A DNA stretch of 64,000 bases, taken from contig NW_026516705.1 in the NCBI RefSeq assembly GCF_025766255.1, positions 1 to 64,000 on the forward strand, read 5' to 3'. The DNA comes from Zychaea mexicana (Eukaryota; Mucoromycota; Mucoromycetes; Mucorales; Lichtheimiaceae). The position numbers and the translations under genes were made by a program. Shown here one piece after another: positions 22,877 to 33,400 of this stretch (positions are counted from its first letter, which is position 1; each line of letters begins with the position of its first letter). The notes beneath the pieces are model-generated. The model searched no databases, was not told the DNA's origin, and saw nothing but the letters and a program-made list of their open reading frames with translations.

Positions 22877-24078
22877 ATGTCGACCGAGATTTCAGCTGTT
22901 GATGAGTGGATTACCACAGACGATGGCTACTCATTGTTTACCAAAACGTGGAAACCTGCTTCGTCGCCCGTAGCAACTGTTGTGTACGCTAACGTTCTCC
23001 TTTGAAAGCTTCAGAAACTATTTTTCAAAAGAAAAGCTGAAGACGTCTTTTAACAAGTACATAACATTTGTGCCCTGTAATAGTATGATTCATGGCTTTG
23101 GTGAACATATCGGACGCTATGATCGTCTCTTTACATCATTTGCAAAGCAGGGCATTCAAGCCTATGGTTACGATCAGCGAGGATGGGGCCAGAGCGGTAA
23201 AAAGGCGCATGAATTTGGCAACAACCATGGGTAAGCAACGACTAAATTTCAATGCAATGCTTGCAAAAAGCGCTCATAGAACACTATTTTTATGATAGCT
23301 ATGATACAGCTCTATCGGATATCAACAGTGCCATCAAACGCAATAAGTTGCCCGATACACCCTTGTTCTTGATAGGTCACAGCATGGTATTTAAACAGAG
23401 GGAAAGAGTGAGAAAAAAAAAAGAGTGAATGTAAAAATTTGAACATTCACACGTGAATTTACAAAAAGGGCGGAGGCTTGATCCTGAACTACTTGGCCAG
23501 TGAGCATGATGGTTTGGATTTGGTGACGGGCGCTATTGCATCGGCGCCATTGGTGATCTTGTCCATGCCTGTATCGCCCTTCCGCTACTATCCGCTGCTG
23601 ATGGCATCCAAGATTTTGCCAAGCTTTGTCATCCAAGTTGGCATGGATGCTAAAGCAATCAGTCACGATGAAAAGGAAATTGAAGTATACAATGCCGATC
23701 CTTTGATTCATGATTACGCGACCTTGGCAACGGTTCGCAGTTTCTTGGATGCCGGCAAAGCATTACTGAAGGATGCTGCTAAAATTCGCACGCCTATCCT
23801 GTATTCCCATGGTACCACCGATCCAGTCAATGATCACAAGGGCACAAAGACAGCTTATGAAGTCACATCCAGTCAGGATAAGGAGCTCAAGTCGTGGGAT
23901 GGCCTTTTCCATGAATGTAAGTTTTTTTTATGGTTGTGTGAAAATTTACATGAGTGAAGAAGGAAAGATGCTGACGATATGAGATGTGCCGTACGTAGTA
24001 CATAATGAAAGGCTTCCTGACAGAGATCAGGTGATGGAATACTATGCTGAATGGATTAAAGCCCGTATTCTCTCATAA
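22877..24078 (+). CDS. Monoacylglycerol lipase, alpha/beta hydrolase (Yju3-type)
   Basis: Five exons: 22877-22983, 23084-23230, 23299-23386, 23469-23916 and 23999-24078, giving 289 residues. The family hydrolyses monoacylglycerols to glycerol and fatty acid; the yeast homologue Yju3 sits on lipid droplets and membranes. Visible motifs: oxyanion region MIHGFGEHIGRYD, then YDQRGWGQSG, nucleophile elbow GHSMGG (Ser about 113, split by intron 3), acid Asp in HGTTDPVND (about 232), and His in FHELHNERLPD (about 262). All three triad residues are present. Length fits the family. An in-frame upstream ATG at 22784 exists, but MSTEISAVDEW matches a typical family start better. It is convergent with the BCD1-like gene, with only 37 bp between stop codons. 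Confidence 0.92.
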
Positions 24079-24115
24079 TAGTTCTAAAGTATACATATAC
24101 AAATAACAATGATAA

Positions 24116-25475
24116 CTATTTACTGCCACACTCCTGCGGAATCTCAGAGGTTTGCTGCTTGATAGTGGGTTCTTTTACTTCTGCATCCTCATTCTCCTGA
24201 TCCTTCATATCAGCATCAGCATCCGCCTTGTTGCGGTCCTCCGTCTTTGAATTTTCATTACTTGCTTCTGATAATTCCGTTGCATTGATGCCTGACTCCT
24301 CATCAGCATCTGCAGTAGAAACTTGTTGCTCGTTCGGATCAGGTTCGGATTGCTGTTCTCCATTAGGATTGTTGTCGTCTTTCTTTCCCTTTTGCGGTCG
24401 TTTTGATCGATGATTAGGTCGATATTCAACGAAAATCTTTTCTTCCAGCGTAACTCCTTCATCCAATTCGTCGCGTATCCATATGTATATTGTTGGGAAC
24501 TCGATCACCCGCTCGCCCCGAAGTAATTCCCGTATTGACTTGTCGAGATGTGGCGTCAAATCCACAAATGTATTCTTATGAGCTGCTTCTTTCTTAAGCC
24601 CAACCACAAGCTGATCGATGCCTGCATCTTTGAACTCGCGCAACTGGTATCGTATGGTTTTGTACTCGCCCTTTCCTTGTGGGTTTTCCGCAAATAACAT
24701 GTTTTCAAACACGCCACGTAGACTTTTTGCATGTGGTATACTAATGTTTTCACAATTAAATTTAGTCGGCTCTTCCGTGTCAACGTTTATAGCTTCATAA
24801 AAGCTAGAGACAAACGAAAAAGCCACTTACGAGTGTTCAAGTATTTTTTGCGCTACATTCTTCCGGCTAAAGCAGCATTCAATTGTCCAATAAAGTTGGT
24901 GTTTGCTATTGAAGCAAATATTTCTCAATTAGTAACATAGAAAAAGTAGATACACAATATCAAAAAGAAAAAGAAACTTACTTGTTGCTGTAGTTCGTCT
25001 TGTTCATTTTGTGCCGTGACATTATGGCAGGCAGTACGTCATATTGTATACCCATTTCTCGTGCTTTTTTCAATAACATTTTGGAACGGAAATCCATCGA
25101 CGGTGGTGCTTTGAGTCGTTCTCGTGTTAAGGTATCGGACTGTCGAGATATATCTTCAAGATACGTATAATCTACAATAGAAACAGTAGTGACAAAATCA
25201 GAAATGTCAAGACTTATGCTTTTGACCTTTTCTTTTCCCACAAGTCCCACGCGAAACCCTGGCAAAAGCAAAATGACATTACCACTCATTAAATGGGAAT
25301 AGTTATACTGGTCTCGAGTCACAAAGTGCGTCTTGTCTCGTTCACCTGAGCATTCCTTCTCGTTTTTGTGACGTTTGACACAATCGACAGAGCAAGTTTG
25401 CATGGCACACCTTGGGCATGTGTATTTATGTGAATTAATTCCGCATATTTGACAGAGTTGAACCTGATCTGACAT
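24116..25475 (-). CDS. BCD1: Box C/D snoRNA assembly protein, zf-HIT (BCD1/ZNHIT6-like)
   Basis: Four exons: 25475-25283, 25171-24982, 24905-24831 and 24803-24116; 381 residues in frame. BCD1 acts in the nucleus to stabilise and load box C/D snoRNAs with NOP58. The N-terminus is a zf-HIT domain with its Cys/His ligands visible: CQICGINSHKYTCPRCAMQTCSVDCVKRH (in parts: CQIC, CPRC, CSVDC, KRHKNEKEC). After it comes YTYLEDISRQ, an internal basic region (DFRSKMLLKKAREMGI), and QLYWTIECCF, a motif typical of BCD1 proteins. The last exon carries a globular part (FPTIYIWIRDEL) and an acidic, Gln/Glu-rich tail. It is head-to-head with the DUF202 gene, the start codons 155 bp apart, suggesting a shared promoter. 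Confidence 0.88.
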
Positions 25476-25630
25476 TTGGATCGTAAAGAAAGGCTATGAA
25501 AAGTCAGAAAGAAAAAGTTTATGCGAACGGTGTTGACAACAAAAGCTGGACTCCGTTCTCCTAAAATTGTCGGTGCTCTCCCCTCTTACTTCTCCAAAAA
25601 TCTCGCCTAAACATTCCATAAACCGCTCAT
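25476..25630. promoter_or_regulatory. Short divergent intergenic region (putative bidirectional promoter)
   Basis: 155 bp separate the start codons of the BCD1-like gene (minus) and the DUF202 gene (plus), so promoter elements and both 5' UTRs must fit here or overlap. A T/C-rich stretch (TCTCCCCTCTTACTTCTCC) lies at 25573-25597. Confidence 0.55.
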
Positions 25631-26312
25631 ATGTCTGCAGCAGCAGGACTCGAAGCGGGCCCTTCGCAACGAGAACATCGACAACCGCCTTCAATAGCAT
25701 TAATCAAAAGATGGCCGGATATCGCTTTAATTATACCCAACAGTGGTAGTATGGCAAGAGACATGGTAAAAGAAAATGTTTACCCCGTGCGTCATTATAT
25801 TATATACTCAACGTGTATACGCACTGCATACACAGTTGGCCAACGAACGCAACTTTTTAACCTTCTTTAAACTCGCTTGTACCCTCGTGGTACTTGGTAA
25901 GTTTTCTATTCATTGCAAAAGCATTGACAGTAAGGGTGGTAGCGCTCACTACGGGTGTCAGGAAACGCCAATCGAACGAAGCCGAATCACTCATCAGTCT
26001 TGCAAATTCGATACAGGTTTCACGGTTTTACTGAAGTTCCGATTACCAGACGACCACGGTAGCTTACCTGATGAATGGGCAGATGATTCAGTGACTCGAC
26101 CCATCGGGTACACTTTCATTGCAATCGGGTTCTCTGCACTCTTGACGGCTGTTGGCAAATATTTCAAAACACAGCGCATGCTGGCGAAAAGCATCAACTT
26201 TATTCAGGCCGGATGGGGAAGTTTTATTATCGTATCCCTTCTTTTCACACTTGCCTGTGTGGTCATGATATTGGCATCGCTCAATTCCAGCCTATTCACT
26301 ATACCCTCATAA
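25631..26312 (+). CDS. DUF202 (YidH/VTC1-like) membrane protein
   Basis: Three exons: 25631-25765, 25836-25896 and 26017-26312; 163 residues. The hallmark is ARDMLANERNFLTFFKLACT at the exon 1/2 junction, equivalent to the LANERTFL(A/S)W signature of DUF202 proteins. Three hydrophobic segments follow: CTLVVLGFTVLL, YTFIAIGFSALLTAVG and FIIVSLLFTLACVVMILAS. The family includes the fungal vacuolar transporter chaperone subunit Vtc1 and small proteins of unknown role. This one has a hydrophilic N-terminus of about 45 residues. One frame stays open through intron 2, but only the spliced form joins LVVLG to FTVLLKF as a continuous membrane helix. The specific role is not determined. Confidence 0.82.
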
Positions 26313-26591
26313 ACCCAATACAATCTTTTTTTATCAATATCGTGATTTGAATGACAACGAGTAGAGACAAATGTGAGTTTCTGATGGATATGAGTTGCAA
26401 AAGGCTTAACAATCATTGTGGTTCATCAATGAATCGCTATTACGGCAGTTCGATACAAAGTATGTTTAGACGACCACTTTTTAGTAATGATACACCAGAT
26501 GGTTGATTCAAATAAAGACGAGCGGGCGGAGCATGGTCACACCATAGTCAATTTATGCTTCTGACATATCAATTTACGAATTTACACGAGC

Positions 26592-27795
26592 ATGAGTCGA
26601 CGCTTATTTTCACAAATGCAAAACGATGACGCAGAAGAACAAGAAGACGACCACGTTAAATCAGCACTTCCAATTTCAAAATCAAAAGCACAACTTGTAA
26701 ACGGTCAGCCTGTTTCAGGAGAAGATTACCTCTTAATGGTTCGGTAAGCATAATCATCCTTTCTCTACTTCCACTTGGTGATTTCCACGTACACAATTCA
26801 ACGCAGCAGGGAAAGTAAGAAAGCAATAACACATGGTCTTTCATACGATTCGCTTATTTTTCAGAGATCAGGCGAACAAATATCCAAAAACAGTGACAGC
26901 AGCAGCAGCACCACCGCCGCCATCAACAAATTCGTCGTTGCCCGCAAGCTTTGCTTTTTTCCAAGAACCAGAACCCACATCAGAGTTTCTACTGCCTGAC
27001 CCTGTGTGGCAACAGGAATTTGCAAACTCGTTTAAAATATACCAAGAGGTAATGTCGAGATCCATCTCTATTTTTTCCTCCCAACAATTTACTGGTTCTG
27101 AACGCTTAAGGTGATATTGGCCTTTGATGCCATCTTAAAAATTAGTACAAGCAAAAGAATAAGCCGAGAAAGGGAAAGGTTACATTGCCTACTAACTGGC
27201 GGGCGCATTGCTATGACAGCGAAGCAGATCAAGAGCGTCTAAATATCATTGCTCATTGCTCTCAGGTAGCATGGAAGAGAAACGTCACACTGTTCATACA
27301 CAAAACTAATCATTACAAGCGTTATTTCATATGGTGATAGAGAAATATCCTGTCTCTTCTGAGAGGCTTTCGAGACTGGTTGACAGAAATGACACATACG
27401 GAAGTAAGAACAAACCTACCAGCGTAGATGTGGAGGAGCAGTGGATACTGATGTTTTGTTCCTATTTGTAGTCTCTATGGTTATATACATTACTAGTGTA
27501 CTTGGATCCTGTCATGATGGCACAGCATGTTTCTGTACTAAGAGAGTTGGCACGCAAATGCATCAAGATACGAAATACGAGAGAAATGCACGATGATAAC
27601 GTAGTACGACTCAACATGATTATTACCATCATTGCCAAAGTATTTGGACAGGCTGATATGGTATAAATTAGCATGTACATGTATATAAGATTTCTTTCGC
27701 ATTTTCACTTAACATAGAATCAAATCGATGAGAGAATTGGTTATTATACACAAAAAGTACTAGAAGAAAGGAAAAGGAGAGGTCAATTTTTGTGA
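26592..27795 (+). CDS. Gemin2/SIP1 (Brr1-type) SMN-complex protein
   Basis: Six exons: 26592-26743, 26865-27048, 27152-27265, 27341-27403, 27472-27660 and 27718-27795; 259 residues. Gemin2 binds the Sm protein pentamer and SMN during spliceosomal snRNP assembly; Brr1 is the yeast relative. Visible features: an early GEDYLLMVRDQANKYP segment, a Pro/Ala-rich linker, the family-like LPDPVWQQEFANSFKIYQE, then LPTNWRAHCYDSE, and the C-terminal helical domain with SLWLYTLLVYLDPVM, VLRELARKC and LNMIITIIAKVFGQADM, which matches the Gemin2 consensus (WLYALL...LR.LAR...IIA..F.Q.D). Length is close to human Gemin2 (about 280). It is convergent with PEX5, 115 bp between stop codons. Confidence 0.85.
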
Positions 27796-27910
27796 GTGCG
27801 TGGATGAGCTATAAGAAGTGGGAGGGAGTGTCAATAGATACAAAGTTATGGAATATAAAGAGTGTTTTTTTTATAGGATGTGGTGGTAAACAGAATACAA
27901 AAACGAATAT

Positions 27911-30036
27911 CTAGAATTCGAATTCGCCTCGGAGCTTGTTGATGTCAAAACCAGCCTTGGCCTGATTAGCCAGATCCTCACGACCCATCATGACAAACGT
28001 CTTTCGTAGCATTTCCCACAAGTTACTTGACACATTGACGCCTTCTTCGTTATCCTGTCGCTTGTGCATCGAAAGGCCGGTCAACAAATGCTCTGCAGCC
28101 TCCTTGTAACAACCGATGTTGATGCAGCTGACACCCAAGTTGTATCGTGCACGGACAAATGATGGACACAGCTCCAATGCCTTGTGGTAAGCATCGATAG
28201 CTTCTTCGGAGCGGCCACTGTTGGCCAAGGTAGCACCGAGTCGATTCCATAGTAAATAGTCCTGTTTGACAGAAGCGGAAAAAAAAGATTTAGTATTCTA
28301 ATACTCCTGTGTCTGGTTCATAATGAAGATTTCGTAAACACAAACTTACATCAGGACGGCCCTTCAGTGCAGCAAAGAAGCAATCAACAGCTTTCTCCAA
28401 ATCACCACTGCCATAGAATAACACACCCAGACCGACTTGGACATCAGGATCCATTTGCTGCCCTTCGGGTGCCTGGCGAGCCGCCGTCAAGAAAAGATCT
28501 GTCACTCGGCCATGTAATTCAAAAGGTGTAGCAGGTGCTGGCGTACCATTGGCCACCAATTCCGGATACTTGGCGCCAATCCAGCGCTCCAAAGTTTGAT
28601 AGGCAGCATGGTCGTAGGATTCGTTGGTATAGCTGACGGCCAACGACATCATGGCCGAGAAGTTCTTGGGGTCGACTTCGACTGCCTTTTCCAATGCCCG
28701 AATGGCCGGTTCTTCCTTCTCGTTTTGAGCCTGTACATTGCCCAAATGCATCCAAGCCTCCGAGTTCAGTGGATCACGCTGAACAACGGCTTCAAATGCC
28801 AACGCAGCCTCGCTAAGACTGCCTCCTTCATTAATCATACGCAGACCTTCAGCCATGGGATCGGCATGCTCGAGGTAAGGATTGACAATCTCAAACACGT
28901 ATTCGCCTAAATCTGGCTTGTAGATGGATGGATTGTTGCTAAAGTTGCCAAACTCTTCTTCCCAATCCTCCGGTTCGCCCTCGTTGGCCATTTGGTCACG
29001 GATATCTTGCCATACATTTTCAAACTGGTCAAACAGCTTGGGATCCTGGGCTGCGGCAGCTTCTTCAACCTTGCGAGCAATTTCTTCGTCAGTCTCGGTA
29101 GGTTTGGCATCGAAAGCGGCAAATTGATTTTCCCATTGTGCATTATTGTCCAACTCGACGAGCTTTCCCTTGCCCTTGTCGTGGTTCATTGCAAACTCGC
29201 CGGCCCAGTCAAAGTGACGCTCGAATGCTCGCTCGAATTCAGCGCGTTGTTGTGGGTTCATGTGTACTGCTTCGGGGTGATTCATGAATTCGTCCTTCCA
29301 CACTAATAGTGATAACAATAATAATCACATGTCAGTCCATCTAAACATCTATCCAGCTCTTCCTCACCCCCCAAACAATCGTCCGCTTTTTGAAATGAAA
29401 GTTTACCGGAAGCATTCATTGTCGGGCCAGCAGCTGCTCTACTTTCATGGAAGGCCTTTTCCATGGCTGCTTCTTCTTCAGGAGTGACTTCCCACAACCG
29501 TGGTCCTTGTTGTTGAAATTCGTTGGCCCACCCGCCGCGTACAGCGTCCAATTCACGATGTAGTTCTGAGAACTCAAAGGGTCGGCCTGATCCCGCAGGC
29601 CGCTGTAGTGGTCGCTGTTGTTGTTCTCGCTCAAAGAATTCATTCACCATACCATCGTCTCGGAACTCTTGTCTAGCTGTTCGCATCTGTTACGTAGTAT
29701 ACATCCAGCTTTAGGTCAGCTTTTCATGTTCCTCCTTCTTATCCCGGGTGTCTTTTATTTATCCAGTAATAACAACTAAAAAACAAGCAAACCTACAGAC
29801 GAAGGTCCTGCTGAACCTTGTGAGGGTCCGTCAAAACGATCCTATACAGCAGAAATAAGAGCAATTAATAGATTAATCCACCAGGAACCCACAGAGTAAG
29901 CTCGTGAAACCGAATTAGTAATCCCAGTTACCCTTTGCAACGATCGATCTTGACTAAACTGCTTGAGCATTTGTGACATTGGGTTTGCACCAGCAGAGCA
30001 GTCAGCACCGCCTCCAGCCATGTTTGAAAAGGACAT
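27911..30036 (-). CDS. PEX5: PEX5, peroxisomal targeting signal 1 receptor
   Basis: Five exons: 30036-29932, 29841-29797, 29686-29407, 29302-28350 and 28261-27911; 577 residues. PEX5 binds C-terminal SKL-type signals in the cytosol, docks at the peroxisome membrane and is recycled by ubiquitination. The N-terminus has the conserved Cys (ADCSAGANPMSQML, Cys13) used for monoubiquitination, then FSQDRSLQR. WxxxF/Y docking pentapeptides are visible: WANEF, WKDEF, WAGEF, WENQF and WEEEF. The C-terminal half holds TPR repeats (for example AWMHLGNVQAQNEKEEPAIR, RARYNLGVSCINIGCYKEA) and ends in FEF. Length matches fungal PEX5 (about 570-620). The start is supported by the conserved Cys block. Confidence 0.95.
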
Positions 30037-30404
30037 TATGAGAGTATATAGAGCAAGAGGGTTTTGTGGATGTAAGGGTGTGGAAAGAGAAAGTTAAAAG
30101 TCGGTATATAGAGAGAGAAAAGAGCGCAATAAAAAGGCGGGGTATATCTTGCAGGTATTTGTCATCGCATTCGTGGACCTAAAATGGCACGCTCCAAATC
30201 AAGTGGAATTTCTATTTCTCAGCATAATAACAGTGGATAAACTCTCTGTTGCTGCTCGCAAATTGCGGGGATGCGGACTGCAAACTTTTTCTGTCATTGA
30301 GTCTTTATTCCCATGACATTAATTATGAATGGACGAGTATAGCAAACGCATAGTTGGCTGCATGATGTTTGTTGAAATAACCCTTGAAATACGAAAAATA
30401 TGGA

Positions 30405-30412
30405 TATATAAG
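30405..30412 (+). promoter_or_regulatory. TATA box of the Gln-rich gene
   Basis: TATATAAG about 70 bp upstream of ATG 30474, followed by a C/T-containing leader. Position and sequence fit a core promoter element. Confidence 0.5.
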
Positions 30413-30473
30413 CGACAGCTTAGCTGCTACAGCGCTAAGCTCTTTACTTTTTGTGTAGTTTTCTGTTTGCAAC

Positions 30474-33400
30474 ATGGATTTCATTCGCAGAAAGGCTTCA
30501 AACGCATTCTCTAGTCAACAAGACAACAAAGCTCCAGCAGAGCATGATATTGGGCATAGGTAAAGACTTTCACACACACACAGATAGGGTACAAAGCAGC
30601 TCTTCTTTCTCACACCTATAGCACATGTGTAGTCCCCCTAGTAATCAACACCAGCAACAACAACAAGAGCTTCAGCAATCGTCTATTGGCGCTGAAGAAC
30701 AGCATCCATATGCAGCTCAACCACAACGTGCCGTTGTAGGCGAACAGCAGGAAGAAGCGCCGATCCAGCATGAGCCAACCAAAGGCCGTGATCGTAATAT
30801 CGATCAGGATTCGGCTCTCACGAACCAGCAAGACGATATGGTGAGCCACCGTGCTCAAGGTGGCGGTAGCCATACGCCTGTCTGGGCTAATGTCCCTATG
30901 CAGTCGAACATGCCTGCCCATGATGTCAAGCCTACGAAAGGCAAGAATGTCGTGAATAGGGCCCGTACTCTGTCTTCCACCCATCAGATGATGCCGCTTT
31001 TGCCCGCTGCCGGTTGCTTCGACTTGGATGCGCCGGGTAATGCTCCTATTATTACTGGCTATGACCATGATCGTCGAAGTGTCACTTCTAAAGTAGCTGA
31101 AGACGTCGATGCTTCGTACAAGAGCAATCTTCACAAGCAACAAATTCAACCAGCAACAACAGCTACCGCTCTAGGACGTGGTGGCGTGAAAAATGCTTCT
31201 ACTGCTGCCGGTGTCGCTGGAGGAGCTGCCGGAGGAGCTGCAGCTGGCGGTATAGTTTCCAAGTGTATGGAGTACCTGCGTGGCCGAGAGTCCAAAGACG
31301 CTTCTCAAGATTGGGACGAGCCGATAGGTCCTTCGGACCATTCACAAGATAAGGATACAACTTCCCCAGGTGGCCAGTTCCAACAAACAGAAAGTGGCAA
31401 GATCCAAGACGAGGACTGGACGAATCAAGATGATGCTAGCAAACTGAGCGAGCTTGGTGAAGGAGGTCATTATACACCATCTGGCCAGAAAGGTAGCCTT
31501 GCTTGTTTACGATTTTAGGATATACTATCAGTAACTGCTCGTTATAATGCTAACACTTGCACTGCAATCTATTTAGCTTCTGGTACTCCTATCGCCGCTG
31601 GTGCCGCTGGCGCTGCAGCAGGTGCTGCTGGCGGTGCTGCCATAGCAACAAGAGATACTAACTGGACGAACCAAGATAATGCCACCAAGTTGAACAAGCT
31701 TGGTGAGGACGGTCATCACACAGCCTCCGGACAGCAAGGTAAGGTACAATTTTTATATTGAACATGAACTATTTTTAAAACCTGCTTTATTAATTAATCC
31801 TATATTACCTCAACATTAGTGATGCACTCACCTCAGGATGATGAAGGTCTCCATCATCGCCAACCTTTCTCGTCGTCATCGCAGCAAAGCCAAGGTATGA
31901 AAGAATCTTAAAGAAGTTTCCATTTTATTTGTTACTTTGTTTCCCAAACATATCAATCTTATGCATACGTATACGAAAACTAATTTAAAATAGATGATAT
32001 GGCTTCAAACCGGGCCGTTATTGACGAAGATGTGAACCAACATTCCGAGGGGTTGGCTACTTCTGAATATTATGGCACTCAGGACGATTCTGTTATTGAT
32101 CACAGCCAAGATATTGACAATGGCAAAACGCCCAGTACTGTCTATTCCTATACACGAACCGATGGGAAGTCGCCTGAAGATTCGTTCTATGGCCAAGCCA
32201 TTGACCAACCTGGTGCTTCGCACGATATTGGTTCTGGAGCAGGAATCGGTGCCACGGCACTGGGTGCCGGAGCAGCTGGTGGTGCTGCAGGTTTAGGCGC
32301 TGCTCATATCTATAATCACCGTAACGCGTACGATGATTATCAGCGCTCTCAGCCTTTCGATGCTGAAAACGATGCTAAGCGAGCTGCGCTAGACAAGACT
32401 GATGCAGCTTATGGTAAAAAAATAACGGTGTAACAGGTATCGTTACTTGCCGTGGTACTCATTCAAAGTTTATTAATGTATAGGCACCACTTCCGCCATT
32501 GATCCTAACGCAAAGGCTGGCCAGACATACGACAGTCAAGGTGCCGGTATTTATGCTCCCTCGTCGGCAGCAAATGATATGACCATGCATGAAGATACTG
32601 GCATGAAATCTGACATTCAAGGTATAGTCAGTAATTAGATTGTTTACGGTGCGTCATGATGACCCTTTTCTGACTCAATGTATTCTTAACAGATCAACAA
32701 AAGCGAGAAGCGCTAGGTGGCTATGAAGAGCAAAATAACAGAACATTCGGTCATGATCAACTACCTCCAAGATCAGCATATGATCAAAACGATCCTTCTT
32801 CCACGGGTGCTTGGGACGAAGAAAATGCGGATCGCCCATTCAAGGCATCGCAGGACGACAGCACCTATAATCCATTTACTCAAGGTAAATACTGGGGTTT
32901 ATTAGAAAGTTTTCTTTTATGCCACCAATCGTGTTCCTTTGCACCTTTTCTTTCCGCTGACTTTACAGGGGTTATAGATCGTACCGCATCTTCTTCCAAG
33001 CCATCCAATATTAATGCTGGTGATAATCCGCCATGTCGTATGTGTTACAAAGCACGTTCACAAATGAAGAGATAACCGTATTAATTAATTGCGTAACCGT
33101 ATTAATTGGTTGCGTTTTGTATAGGCCCTGGTGAATTCTTGTTTGATGAGCCTCATGGTAATGCTACTAAAGCTACAGCAGCCGGTGCTGCTGGTGCTGG
33201 TATTGGAGCAGCTGGAGCAGCTGGAGCAGCCGGTGTTGCTAGCACAAGAAATAAGCAAGATCCTTCCTCTTCGATTAAGGATGGTAAGTTTTAGCGTATC
33301 CTTTTGCTTAATTCTGTTTGGACAGTTGGCTGACCTAGAACGCACTGCGCATATTGTAATATAGATCAACTGAGACAGCAGCAGCCAAAGGAATTCGATG

